Of a stretch of DNA of 64,000 nucleotides, positions 36,954 to 45,408 are shown in pieces (the first letter of the stretch is position 1; every line of letters starts with the position of its first letter). The stretch spans positions 248,001-312,000 of the forward strand of contig NZ_MASR01000002.1 in NCBI RefSeq assembly GCF_001758195.1, written 5' to 3'. The notes beneath the pieces were generated by a model. That model ran no database searches, was not told the origin of the DNA, and saw only the letters and a list, made by a program, of their open reading frames with translations. This DNA is from Pseudohongiella acticola. GTDB lineage: Bacteria; Pseudomonadota; Gammaproteobacteria; Pseudomonadales; Pseudohongiellaceae. Position numbers and translations under genes: made by a program.

Positions 36954-36993
36954 ACATAGCTGCCAATACACAAAATTCCAACGGCGTACGTCA

Positions 36994-38133
36994 TTGACTA
37001 ATGAATCCCAAACCTACAGAACCCTGCAGACCGAACTGAGGCGAGCTGCTTTATCCGGTTTTGTCGGATTTCTGCTGTGTGCTTCGTTGCTGTTCATAAC
37101 AACCACGGCAGAGAACACGTTGTTGTATTTGAGCGCCAGCGTGATGTTGTGGCTACTGGCCTGGCACCAAAGCAACAAACGCCTGCACCTGAACCGTGCC
37201 AATACCTCTGCTGCCCTGCAGTCTGATCTGGGACCCGCCAACTGCATGACCCTGAGCCGTGGCTGGCTGATAGCCGCCACTGGCGGGTTTTTGTTGATCC
37301 CGGACGTACTGGCAACCCACCCCGTGCTGTTGTGGATTGCGGCAGCGCTGTACTCGGTGGCCGCCATCTTTGACCGCGTCGATGGTTACCTGGCCCGACG
37401 CAGCCAGCGCACCAGTCTGCTGGGCGCCGAACTCGACACGGTGTTTGATGCCCTGGGCCTGCTGATCGCGCCAGTGCTGGCCCTGCAGCACGGAAAAATT
37501 CACGCCTCCTACCTGCTGGTCAGTGTCGCCTACTACCTGTTTGTTGTCGGCATCAAAGTGCGGGAACGCAATCACAAACCGGTTTATGCTTTGCCGCCGA
37601 GCGTGTTGCGCCGGACGTTGGCCGGTTTCCAGATGGGGTATGTCGCGGTGGTATTATGGCCACCCTTCAGAGCCGAGATCACAGTGCTGGCCGGATTCGG
37701 ATTCATGGTGCCATTGTTGATCGGCTTCACCGTCGACTGGCTGCTGGTCAGCGGTCGCCTGCAGAGGCGGCCGCAACGCTACGCTATGTTGCAGCAGGTC
37801 ACGCACAATGCGCTGCTGCCGGTACTGAGACTGATGCTGCCGTTGTCAGCCTGGTTGATTGTCAGTGACGGGTTCCCTGTGACACCAGCTTTGTTCATGC
37901 CGATTACTGGCCTGTTCATTATCGGTGTGTCGCTGATGCTACTGGGACTGGCTGGTCGGGCAGGCGCGGTCGCGGTGTTGATGCTACTGGCGTGGACCGG
38001 TCCGGCACCCGATGACTCAATTGCGGCTGTTTTCTGTCTCTTTGCATCAATCACCATTCTGCTACTGGGCTGCGGTAGATTCAGTGCCTGGCAGGCCGAT
38101 GACGATTGGGTTAATCGACAGGATGGTGCCTGA
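36994..38133 (+). CDS. CDP-alcohol phosphatidyltransferase family membrane protein
   Basis: A 379-residue polytopic membrane protein. The complete CDP-alcohol phosphotransferase motif is present: D127, D130, G131, A134, R135, G144, D148 and D152 (DRVDGYLAR, then GAELDTVFD). These enzymes transfer a phosphoalcohol from a CDP-linked donor to an alcohol acceptor, usually making phospholipids. Many additional hydrophobic helices flank the motif, making it longer than typical PgsA-like enzymes (about 180-200 aa). The only usable start is TTG at 36994, without a clear ribosome site. It overlaps the next gene (TGATG), so the two are an operon. Donor and acceptor are unknown. Confidence 0.82.
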   Translation: MTNESQTYRTLQTELRRAALSGFVGFLLCASLLFITTTAENTLLYLSASVMLWLLAWHQSNKRLHLNRANTSAALQSDLGPANCMTLSRGWLIAATGGFLLIPDVLATHPVLLWIAAALYSVAAIFDRVDGYLARRSQRTSLLGAELDTVFDALGLLIAPVLALQHGKIHASYLLVSVAYYLFVVGIKVRERNHKPVYALPPSVLRRTLAGFQMGYVAVVLWPPFRAEITVLAGFGFMVPLLIGFTVDWLLVSGRLQRRPQRYAMLQQVTHNALLPVLRLMLPLSAWLIVSDGFPVTPALFMPITGLFIIGVSLMLLGLAGRAGAVAVLMLLAWTGPAPDDSIAAVFCLFASITILLLGCGRFSAWQADDDWVNRQDGA

Positions 38134-39152
38134 TGCCACAGTCACGCTGGATCGCCCTGTTACTGTGGCCGCTGGCCCTGGCACTGGTTACCTGGACACT
38201 CAGCCAGATGCCGCTGGCAGGGCTCAGCGGCATTCTGGCAGAACTGCACTGGCATCAGTGGGTGTTGTGGACACTGGTTAACGTGCTGGTCATTGCCGTG
38301 AGTACGGAACGCTGGCGGCGACTGGGTCGTATGCTGGGCGAGGCACCGGGATTCTGGCAGATGCTGCTGATTCGTCAGGCCGGACAGACAGTCAGTTTTA
38401 TTACTCCGGCACCACATTTTGGCGGCGAACCTTTCCAGATCTACTGGCTGGTCAAACGCGCCGGGATGAGCATCCATCGCGCGGTGCTGTCGCTGGCGCT
38501 GGACCGGTTCTACGAGCTGTGGATAAATTTTCTGGTGTTGATGCTGGGTGTCAGCCTGATATTGCTGGCACCGCAAGCGGCAACGATCGTCAGCAACAGT
38601 CAGATAACAGATAACCAGGTCAGCGACTGGCAGGTCATTCTGCTGCTCCTGCTGACACTGTTGGTGGCTTTGTCGATAATAGCCTGGGTTTTGATCAGGC
38701 AACCCGCGCTGATTTCGTCAAGGTTGGAAAAAGTCAGTGCACGCTGGTTTGACAGCCCGAAGCTGGCGGCGCTGGGTGCTCATTGGCATTCGCTGGGCAG
38801 CGACATCAAAAAAGTTGTTCGCACCCAGAAAGCTGAATTATTGAATGCCCTGTTATTATCCTTGCTGGGCTGGGCATTGATGATTTTTGAAGTGTGGTTG
38901 GCGCTGAGTTTTTTTGATATCAGGCTGGATACGGTTGCGCTGGCGCAGATCATGGTAGCAATGCGCCTGGCCCTGTTGCTGCCGCTGCCCGGCGGCATTG
39001 GCAGCCTGGAAGCCGCGGTGCTGTGGAGCTTTCAGACCCTGTCATTGCCAATGGAGGCAGCGCTGGGGCTGATTGCATTGACGCGTCTGCGCGATGTGCT
39101 GGTATTGGTGTCTGGCGCAGTCTGCCTGTATACACTGCGAAAGAAGCACTGA
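38133..39152 (+). CDS. Flippase-like/LPG synthase TM family membrane protein (UPF0104-like)
   Basis: A 339-residue integral membrane protein with about eight hydrophobic segments. The block STERWRRLGRMLG, the FITPAPHFGGEPFQIYWL motif and the late LLPLPGGIGSLEAAVLW motif are characteristic of the lysylphosphatidylglycerol synthase transmembrane/UPF0104 family. Members are implicated in lipid or lipid-linked sugar translocation, but most are uncharacterised. It shares TGATG with the preceding CDP-alcohol transferase, so the pair probably makes and moves a lipid product. It converges on the PTPS-like gene with a 30-base gap. Confidence 0.82.
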   Translation: MPQSRWIALLLWPLALALVTWTLSQMPLAGLSGILAELHWHQWVLWTLVNVLVIAVSTERWRRLGRMLGEAPGFWQMLLIRQAGQTVSFITPAPHFGGEPFQIYWLVKRAGMSIHRAVLSLALDRFYELWINFLVLMLGVSLILLAPQAATIVSNSQITDNQVSDWQVILLLLLTLLVALSIIAWVLIRQPALISSRLEKVSARWFDSPKLAALGAHWHSLGSDIKKVVRTQKAELLNALLLSLLGWALMIFEVWLALSFFDIRLDTVALAQIMVAMRLALLLPLPGGIGSLEAAVLWSFQTLSLPMEAALGLIALTRLRDVLVLVSGAVCLYTLRKKH

Positions 39153-39182
39153 CGCTACATCAATGAAGTTGATGGCAGCGGC

Positions 39183-39560
39183 TCAGAATGACTGCCGGTA
39201 AGCCGCCCAACAAGTCGCATTCTCCCACAGTTTCACATTCAACAGACCACTGCCCGGTGGTTTGATATTGGCCATCAGGCGCTCACAGATGATGCGACTG
39301 AAATGTTCAATACTGGGATTCAGACCGGCAAACTCGGGTTTGTCATTAAGCATGCTGTCACGAAAATCTTCAACAATGCTGTCCAGTGCGGCTTCGATTT
39401 CAACGATGTCGACAAGGTAACCGTGCTTGTCCAGCTCTGCCGCTTCAATGCTGACTTCAGCAACATAGTGATGAGCATGGGGTGAGTTTTCACTCCCCCA
39501 ATCCCCGCCGATCAGATAGTGATTGGCGATAAAATCCTTGGTCACAGCAACAGTGTACAT
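39183..39560 (-). CDS. 6-pyruvoyltetrahydropterin synthase-like protein with Glu replacing the catalytic Cys
   Basis: A 125-residue protein of the PTPS/QueD fold. The zinc-binding histidines are H14 (IANHYL), H28 and H30 (PHAHHY). Canonical members have Cys four residues before the HxH pair; here that position is Glu24 (ENSPHAH). A Cys-to-Glu change is described for PTPS-III enzymes, which make 6-hydroxymethyl-dihydropterin from dihydroneopterin triphosphate. The C-terminal VKLWENATCWAAY segment supplies the family Glu. It lies 52 bases after the dehydrogenase gene on the same strand. The substrate here is an inference from neighbours. Confidence 0.82.
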   Translation of the reverse strand: MYTVAVTKDFIANHYLIGGDWGSENSPHAHHYVAEVSIEAAELDKHGYLVDIVEIEAALDSIVEDFRDSMLNDKPEFAGLNPSIEHFSRIICERLMANIKPPGSGLLNVKLWENATCWAAYRQSF

Positions 39561-39612
39561 AAGTCGTCCTTACAAAAATCGATTGTCAGTTTCAGGTTCG
39601 CAGGCCATGCAG

Positions 39613-40656
39613 TTATGGGTAGACAAATACAGCCTGCAGTACCTCTTCGTGTTTATTGTGCAACATCTGATACAGCGCAGCCGCCTCATCCAGTGCGTGG
39701 CGATGACTGATCAATGTCTGTGGTTGCAGGTGCCGGATCATCTGCCAGCAAATATCAAATCGTCGGGTTTTGTCCCAGCGCCCGGACAGGCCCGGAGCCA
39801 GGGTACTGACCTGACTGGTGGTAATCTTCAGACGATTACGATGGGCTTCGCCACCCAGCGCAATGGCGGCAGACTTTTTACCATACCAGCTGCCAATAAC
39901 GATGCGGGCGTCAAAACCACTGAGCGCAATGGCCTGGTTTAGCGCATCCGGCACGCCGCTGACTTCGTAAATAAGATCAGCGCCCTTGCCACCCAGAACA
40001 TCACACTGGATGCTGGCCAGATCAGCCAGCGGATCTAAACTGGCACTGGCACCCTGCTTCAGTGAACACTGCCGTCGCCTGGCCTGGGTATCCAGTGTAT
40101 ACAGGCCGCTCAGTGGATGTCTGGCCAGCACACCGGTCAACAGCAACCCGACAATGCCCTGCCCGAGCACCACCACGTGTTCGCCTATCATGGGCGCGCC
40201 ATCCTGAACCAGATTGACCGCGGTCTCCATATTGGGCAGAAAAACCGCGGCCTCAGTGTCTACATCCTCGGGCACCGGTGTCAGTTGCTCTGCAGTACTA
40301 ATAAAATGCGAGGCATGCGGCTGAAAGGAAAATACCCGACGACCAACCCAGGCGAGGTCAACACCCTCACCCACATCCATGACTTCGCCCACGCATGCGT
40401 AGCCGTATTGCAACGGATACGTCGATGCAGATGACAGTGACGCCAGATTAGCGTCAAGTGACATTTCTTCCGGCAGTTCGCCCCGATAGACCAGCAACTC
40501 AGACCCGGCGCTGATGGCAGAGCACAACGATTTTACGCGCAACTGGCCTGGGCCCGGCGCAGGCAATGCGACAGATCTTTCTTCAAGCTGCTGCGGCGCA
40601 GTAAACCACAGCTGCCGGCTTGTAATCTGCTGATTGCGTGCTGGCTGTATTTCCAT
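39613..40656 (-). CDS. Zinc-type alcohol dehydrogenase-like (MDR) protein
   Basis: A 347-residue medium-chain dehydrogenase/reductase. The N-terminal GroES-like domain has LCSAISAGSELLVYRGELP and YPLQYGYACVGEVMDVGEGV. The Rossmann part has VVVLGQGIVGLLLTGVLA followed by LIYEVSGVPDALNQA. The usual catalytic zinc ligands (Cys in CGTD, His in GHE) are not apparent: the first appears as SAGSE and the second as YGYACVGE. It may therefore act without catalytic zinc. The start overlaps the stop of the RibD-like gene (TGATG), indicating one operon with it. The substrate is unknown. Confidence 0.78.
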   Translation of the reverse strand: MEIQPARNQQITSRQLWFTAPQQLEERSVALPAPGPGQLRVKSLCSAISAGSELLVYRGELPEEMSLDANLASLSSASTYPLQYGYACVGEVMDVGEGVDLAWVGRRVFSFQPHASHFISTAEQLTPVPEDVDTEAAVFLPNMETAVNLVQDGAPMIGEHVVVLGQGIVGLLLTGVLARHPLSGLYTLDTQARRRQCSLKQGASASLDPLADLASIQCDVLGGKGADLIYEVSGVPDALNQAIALSGFDARIVIGSWYGKKSAAIALGGEAHRNRLKITTSQVSTLAPGLSGRWDKTRRFDICWQMIRHLQPQTLISHRHALDEAAALYQMLHNKHEEVLQAVFVYP

Positions 40657-41399
40657 CAGCTTGCTCCAGCGTGATCGGCATCTTCGTCGCCGGCAACATT
40701 ATCATACTGCACCTTGCCCCACATGATCACATCGCTGCCCAGCGTATCGGTAAACACCGGCGCAATCTTCGGCAAGGCAGCTCTGTCGCTGAACTGAAGA
40801 TCCCCCACGGCCTTGTAACCCCCGACCAGTCGGGGCGCAACTGTCAGCACGATGGCGTCCACCAGCTTCTGTTTCAGGAAGCCCGTGATGACATTGGCGC
40901 CGCCTTCCACCATCAGGCTGTTGATTCCACGTTGCTTCAGTTCACCGAGAGCGTCGTGCAATGACACCCGGCCCGCACTGTCACCCGGCAGGCGAATGAC
41001 TTCCAGAGCGGAGTCAACCGGGCAGGCCGTCTCAGCACTGGTCAGAACCCAGCACCGCTTGTCCGACAGGTGGCACAATCGCGCACCGGGCGGAATTCTG
41101 AATTGCGCGTCCAGTACAATTGGCTGTGGATCAGGCCCCTGCCATTGCCGGACATTCAACCTTGGGTCATCGGACAGCACGGTGCCTATACCGACCAGAA
41201 TGCCATCATGCAGACTTCGCAAATGGTGGGTCAACTGCATAGCGGGCTCACCGCTTAAGGCCAGCGGCTCACCGGATTGCAACGTGATGCTGCCGTCCCA
41301 GCTCTGGGCATAACTCAGGGTGACAAAGGGACGGTCGCGGGCAACCAATTGTGCCCGCTGGGACAGCAGCCAGCTTTCAATTTGCTGGTTCAGATTCAT
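40656..41399 (-). CDS. Stand-alone RibD C-terminal (reductase) domain protein
   Basis: A 247-residue protein of the RibD_C/dihydrofolate-reductase-like family without the deaminase half found in RibD. Typical segments are RPFVTLSYAQSWDGSI, HHLRSLHDGILVGIGTVLSDDPRLN and LMVEGGANVITGFLKQKLVD. In riboflavin synthesis this domain reduces the ribosyl group of the GTP cyclohydrolase II-derived pyrimidine to ribityl using NADPH. It starts 23 bases inside the GTP cyclohydrolase II gene and overlaps the dehydrogenase gene, so the three are translationally coupled. A reductase acting on the product of the upstream enzyme is the simplest reading. Confidence 0.85.
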   Translation of the reverse strand: MNLNQQIESWLLSQRAQLVARDRPFVTLSYAQSWDGSITLQSGEPLALSGEPAMQLTHHLRSLHDGILVGIGTVLSDDPRLNVRQWQGPDPQPIVLDAQFRIPPGARLCHLSDKRCWVLTSAETACPVDSALEVIRLPGDSAGRVSLHDALGELKQRGINSLMVEGGANVITGFLKQKLVDAIVLTVAPRLVGGYKAVGDLQFSDRAALPKIAPVFTDTLGSDVIMWGKVQYDNVAGDEDADHAGAS

Positions 41400-42084
41400 T
41401 CTTTCCCCTGGCGCTCACGTTTGCTGTCGTTGTCGCTTTTATATTTCTTTCATTTTGCGACATGTCCAGCATGTGATCCATACGTGTGGCCTTGGCCAAC
41501 AGGTAAGCTTTGTTGTCGGCATTGACAGGGGCTTCCAGTGAAACCCGCGAGCTGACCTTGATGCCCGATGCCTGCAGTGCCGAAATTTTTAACGGGTTAT
41601 TGGTCATCAGTTGCACGGACGCCACCCCAAGGTCTTCCAGGATGCAGGCCGCCAGTGAGTATTCGCGTTCATCGGCCTCGTGCCCAAGCATCAGGTTTGC
41701 GTCAACGGTATCATAGCCCTGATCCTGCAAATTATAGGCATCAAGTTTGGCCATCAATCCGATGCCCCGGCCCTCCTGTCGCAGATAGACTATGACGCCC
41801 TGGCCTTTGGCGGCCACCAGCGCCATGGAACGTTGCAACTGCTCCCCGCAATCGCAGCGCCTCGATCCCATCACGTCTCCGGTAAAACACTCAGAGTGCA
41901 CGCGCGTTAATATGTCTTCGCCGGCAACGTCACCCAGACAGAATGCCAGATGCTCTTTGTTGTCGATCGAATTGGTATAATACAGCAACTGAAAATCGCC
42001 ATGCTCGGTCGGAATGCGTCCCGATGTCACGCGTTTCACCGTGGCCTGGATTTTGTCTGTCTTGAGCGTCCTGATGCTTGTCAT
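41377..42084 (-). CDS. GTP cyclohydrolase II (RibA-type)
   Basis: A 235-residue stand-alone GTP cyclohydrolase II. The zinc ligands are Cys66, Cys77 and Cys79 in HSECFTGDVMGSRRCDCGEQ, followed by VYLRQEGRGIGLMAK and later TNNPLKISALQASGI. The enzyme converts GTP to 2,5-diamino-6-ribosylamino-pyrimidinone phosphate plus formate and pyrophosphate. There is no DHBP synthase domain. The ATG at 42084 begins MTSIRTLK; the frame is open further up. A sigma-70 promoter ends only nine bases upstream, so the message would be leaderless or nearly so. No ribB, ribE or ribH is nearby, suggesting a job other than riboflavin. Confidence 0.88.
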   Translation of the reverse strand: MTSIRTLKTDKIQATVKRVTSGRIPTEHGDFQLLYYTNSIDNKEHLAFCLGDVAGEDILTRVHSECFTGDVMGSRRCDCGEQLQRSMALVAAKGQGVIVYLRQEGRGIGLMAKLDAYNLQDQGYDTVDANLMLGHEADEREYSLAACILEDLGVASVQLMTNNPLKISALQASGIKVSSRVSLEAPVNADNKAYLLAKATRMDHMLDMSQNERNIKATTTANVSARGKNESEPAN

Positions 42085-42092
42085 AGTCCGAA

Positions 42093-42121
42093 ATATTACG
42101 GTGCCGCCCTGCAATAGGCAA
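42093..42121 (-). promoter_or_regulatory. Sigma-70 promoter for the GTP cyclohydrolase II operon
   Basis: The minus strand carries TTGCCT, 17 bases, then TAATAT. Each box has four to five matches to consensus, and spacing is optimal. Transcription would start at about 42086, almost at the ATG at 42084. Confidence 0.6.
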
Positions 42122-42229
42122 GCTGCCGCCTTGGTTTGAATTGGCTGATATCCACTTCAATCTACGCTGGTAGCAACAAACCGGTTTTATGTGCCGGTAA
42201 CTTTCCTGTCACAGCGTTGTCTTGGCGGT

Positions 42230-42245
42230 GCCCATTTAAATGGGC
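42230..42245. promoter_or_regulatory. 16-bp perfect palindrome, candidate operator
   Basis: GCCCATTTAAATGGGC is a perfect palindrome located 34 bases before the glycosyltransferase ATG, inside the divergent region between the two halves of the pterin-type cluster. Its central TTTAAA could overlap the -10 region of the rightward gene. The binding protein is unknown. Confidence 0.45.
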
Positions 42246-42279
42246 CCATGCATTCAATCCGGATCGGCAATTGCTTACA

Positions 42280-43380
42280 ATGAATGTCCACTTGCCTTTA
42301 ACGGATGTGCACTTGACGCCAGAACTGTATTTTGTCATTCCCGGGGAGTTAAAGACGCTGACCGGTGGCTACGCCTACGATCGAGAATTGATGACTGCCC
42401 TGAGACATGCAGGCATCATCGTCCATCACGTGACATTGTCTGGACAGTTTCCGACGCCGGACGAATCCGCACTGGCCGATGCAGGTGCACAGCTGGCAGC
42501 CATCCCCGATCAGGCTCTGGTGTTAATTGATGGCCTTGCTTATGGCGTCATGGACACCCTGGCGGCCCGGGAGCACCACCGCCTGCGAATTATTGCGCTG
42601 TGCCACCACCCACTGGCGCTGGAGACGGGTCTGACTGAAGATGTCAAAGCCGCGTTGTTGCAGTCAGAACGAACAGCACTGACCCTGGCCTGCGCCGTTG
42701 TTGTCACCAGCTCAGCCACCGCCTCCCTGCTCACTGAACGCTTTGATGTTTCTGCCGACAAAATCACGGTTGCCCTGCCCGGCACTGGCAGACCTGCGTT
42801 TGCACCGTGCCGGGGACAGCCGCCCTGTTTGCTGACAGTGGCGACACTGACTCGTCGCAAAGCACATGACGTCCTGATCAGTGCTCTGTCACGCGTTGAG
42901 GCGCTGCCATGGCGCGCACGCTTTGTCGGTGGCGATCAGTTTGACCCGGCCTGGTCAGCGCAGCTCAGGACACAGGTTGCCGACCTGGGCCTTGGCGAGC
43001 GCATTCAATTTGCAGGCAGTGTCGACGACCTGAACACTGAATATGCCGCCGCCGATGTATTCGTCCTGCCCTCACGCTTTGAAGGCTACGGGATGGTATT
43101 TGCTGAAGCGTTGTCCTATGGCCTGCCCGTCATCGCCGCACATGCGGGTGCCGTGCCAGATGTGGTACCTGACAGTGCCGGCATTCTGGTCGCGCCTGAT
43201 GATGCAGACAAGCTGGCAGCGGCACTTCACGCTATACTGTCAACGCCGTCACATTTTGCCGCCTTGCGGCGTGGTGCCCAGGCGGCGGCTGCACAGTTAC
43301 CGCAATGGCAGAATACCGCCAACCAACTCATAGCGGTTTTGCAGACCGTTGCCCAACAACAGGTGAACCAACAGACATGA
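42280..43380 (+). CDS. Glycosyltransferase family 4
   Basis: A 366-residue GT-B enzyme. The N-terminal domain has PGELKTLTGGYAYDRELM and the C-terminal domain carries GT4 motifs: LLTVATLTRRKAHDVLISAL, VFVLPSRFEGYGMVFAEALSYG (with E-x7-E-type Glu residues) and GLPVIAAHAGAVPDVV. Such enzymes are retaining and use NDP- or GDP-sugars. The ATG at 42280 gives a usual N-terminus just before the beta-strand LYFVIP; the frame also extends upstream to 42136. It is followed by the methyltransferase gene and diverges from the GTP cyclohydrolase II operon. The acceptor is unknown. Confidence 0.85.
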   Translation: MNVHLPLTDVHLTPELYFVIPGELKTLTGGYAYDRELMTALRHAGIIVHHVTLSGQFPTPDESALADAGAQLAAIPDQALVLIDGLAYGVMDTLAAREHHRLRIIALCHHPLALETGLTEDVKAALLQSERTALTLACAVVVTSSATASLLTERFDVSADKITVALPGTGRPAFAPCRGQPPCLLTVATLTRRKAHDVLISALSRVEALPWRARFVGGDQFDPAWSAQLRTQVADLGLGERIQFAGSVDDLNTEYAAADVFVLPSRFEGYGMVFAEALSYGLPVIAAHAGAVPDVVPDSAGILVAPDDADKLAAALHAILSTPSHFAALRRGAQAAAAQLPQWQNTANQLIAVLQTVAQQQVNQQT

Positions 43381-43417
43381 TTACCAAACCTATAGGCAGA
43401 CACGTCAGGGCCTTGTC

Positions 43418-44218
43418 GTGAGCGGATTTTCTGTAAGCTGGCTGGACCTGCGTGAACCGGCTGACCACGCGGCACGCGACCAGGAACTGGCCAGCAAGCT
43501 GGTGCGCCATTTGCAGGCCGATGCCGATATTTCCCCGATCATTGTCGACCTGGGCTCTGGCACCGGTTCGACACTTCGCGCGTTGACGGCGCTGGGCGCA
43601 CAGCGCTGTGTCTGGCGCCTGGTGGATCACGATCCAGGACTGCTTAACGAGGCTCTGCGGCGACACGGCCACAGCGAAATCGTCGAGGATTACGAAGCCG
43701 ACCTGAACGACGTCGATGCCTTACCGCTGGGCGGACTGACCTTGCTGTCGGCGTCGGCTCTTTTTGATCTGGCTTCAACACAGCTCATTGACGCGCTGGT
43801 GGCGCGTGTGCGCCGCCAGTCGGCGGTGTTTTATGCGGCCCTGAACTATGACGGCAACACACAATGGACACCGCCACATCCGCTGGATGACGCTGTGCTC
43901 AAGGCGTTTAATCAGGACCAGCGCCGCGACAAAGGGCTGGGTGCTGCACTGGGACCGGAGGCGGCCGAATACATAAAAACTACACTGGAAACCGCTGGTT
44001 ACACTGTTTACCAAGCGGCAAGCCCGTGGCAACTGGGCCCTGATCAACACTCGCTGCTAGCTGAATTGATTGCGGGAATCCGGGCAGCCGCCGGCAATGG
44101 CGGCACGCTGTCCATAACAGAGCTGGACCAGTGGCAGTCTTTTCGTGTGTCCCACGTTAATAGCGGCAACGCTGTCATCGGGCATCTCGACGTGCTCGCG
44201 TTTCCACCCGGAGCCTGA
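43418..44218 (+). CDS. Class I SAM-dependent methyltransferase
   Basis: A 266-residue protein with the Rossmann SAM-binding motif IIVDLGSGTGSTLRAL, an acidic residue in WRLVDHDPGLL (motif II) and LTLLSASALFDLAS (motif IV region). The acceptor is not predictable; the C-terminal AASPWQLGPDQHSLLAELI segment suggests a small-molecule methyltransferase. The start is GTG at 43418 with CAGGG seven bases upstream. It lies 37 bases after the GT4 gene and four bases before the GGDEF gene, so the three may be co-transcribed. Confidence 0.83.
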   Translation: MSGFSVSWLDLREPADHAARDQELASKLVRHLQADADISPIIVDLGSGTGSTLRALTALGAQRCVWRLVDHDPGLLNEALRRHGHSEIVEDYEADLNDVDALPLGGLTLLSASALFDLASTQLIDALVARVRRQSAVFYAALNYDGNTQWTPPHPLDDAVLKAFNQDQRRDKGLGAALGPEAAEYIKTTLETAGYTVYQAASPWQLGPDQHSLLAELIAGIRAAAGNGGTLSITELDQWQSFRVSHVNSGNAVIGHLDVLAFPPGA

Positions 44219-44222
44219 CACG

Positions 44223-45344
44223 ATGCTGGCAAAATTGCGCTCGGCTTTAACACAGTCACGCGTCACGGCTGGCACGGGCTCGGCCAGGGTGACCGGTCCG
44301 ATAAGGCATCAACAGCGGCTTGTGTATGCCATTCTGATCGTCATGGCACTGTATTTTGCTGTGATTGGCACTCTCAACGTCATTGTTTTTGCTGACTACC
44401 CGGTCGCTCTGCTGGATTACGCCGGTGCAATCGGCGTGTTGGCAGCACTGGTTTTTTTTCATCGATCGGGTAATTTGCTGATTGCATCGTGGCTGGTTGT
44501 CTTGATTCTGATTGGCGTACTGCTCAGTTTCATACATATGGCTGAGGGGCGTAATTACTCGGTCATCTGGGTTACGGTACTGCCGCCCGTGGCATTTTTT
44601 CTGTTGGGTCGCCGTGCCGGCGCCTGGTTAAGCGGTCTGATCTTCGCTTACGTTATCGGTTTTGTGTACTTGTACCTGCCGCAGTGGCCACCCGCGCAGA
44701 TGACGCTGGGTGCGTGGCTGAACATTGTTGAAGTGCTGACCGCTCAGTGGTTCATTTTCCGTCTGTACGAACGCTCACGCGCCGAAGCTTTTGCCGAGCT
44801 GGAAACATTGTCGATAACGGATAAACTAACCGGGCTGCTTAACAGAAGCCACCTGGATACTCTGCTGCAATACGAACTTGAACGCTGCAGCCGTAGCGGC
44901 CAGCCACTGACCCTGGTGCTGTGCGATATTGACCACTTCAAACGCATTAACGATGAGCATGGTCACCTGACCGGGGATATCATACTGCGGGAGTTTGCCA
45001 AGGTATTGCGCCAGCATACACGAGCCAACGATATCTGCGGGCGCTGGGGCGGAGAGGAATTCCTCATTATCTGTCCCGACACCCCGGTCGATGCTGCCGC
45101 CGCCATCACCAGCAAATTGCATACAGCGCTGGCTGCTGCGCATTTCAGCAAGGGGCTCAGTGTCAGCTCGAGCTTTGGCATTGCCAGTCAGACCGGCACA
45201 GACGCGCTGCAGCTCTCTGATCACCTCCTGCGCCGCGCTGACGACGCGCTATACGATGCCAAACGTCGCGGGCGTGCCTGCGCGGTCATTGCCGCAGGCG
45301 GCGGTGCCTACCAACCGGTCCCGCGGCGCGCTAAAGTGACTTAA
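44223..45344 (+). CDS. Membrane diguanylate cyclase (GGDEF)
   Basis: A 373-residue protein with five to six N-terminal membrane helices (residues about 35-195) and a C-terminal GGDEF domain. Substrate and catalytic elements are intact: LTGLLNRSHLD, CDIDHFKRINDEHGHLTGD and RWGGEEF. An inhibitory-site RAND lies five residues before GGEEF (RxxD), so product inhibition is likely. It makes c-di-GMP from two GTP. The ATG at 44223 is four bases after the methyltransferase stop. No sensory domain other than the membrane part is seen. Confidence 0.92.
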   Translation: MLAKLRSALTQSRVTAGTGSARVTGPIRHQQRLVYAILIVMALYFAVIGTLNVIVFADYPVALLDYAGAIGVLAALVFFHRSGNLLIASWLVVLILIGVLLSFIHMAEGRNYSVIWVTVLPPVAFFLLGRRAGAWLSGLIFAYVIGFVYLYLPQWPPAQMTLGAWLNIVEVLTAQWFIFRLYERSRAEAFAELETLSITDKLTGLLNRSHLDTLLQYELERCSRSGQPLTLVLCDIDHFKRINDEHGHLTGDIILREFAKVLRQHTRANDICGRWGGEEFLIICPDTPVDAAAAITSKLHTALAAAHFSKGLSVSSSFGIASQTGTDALQLSDHLLRRADDALYDAKRRGRACAVIAAGGGAYQPVPRRAKVT

Positions 45345-45408
45345 CGTCAGGGTCTGAACACGCTATTATTCGCCTGTAAAACGTTTACCACTGACAGGAA
45401 CGCTGATA

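Noticed and set aside
36895-36993. 5' extension of the CDP-alcohol transferase gene into the tRNA remnant
   Set aside because: The frame is open but contains no ATG or ribosome site; TTG at 36994 is the first usable start.
41377-42084. Ordinary riboflavin operon
   Set aside because: Only GCHII and a RibD reductase domain are present; DHBP synthase, lumazine synthase, riboflavin synthase and the RibD deaminase domain are absent, and the neighbours are a PTPS-like protein, a dehydrogenase and a glycosyltransferase.
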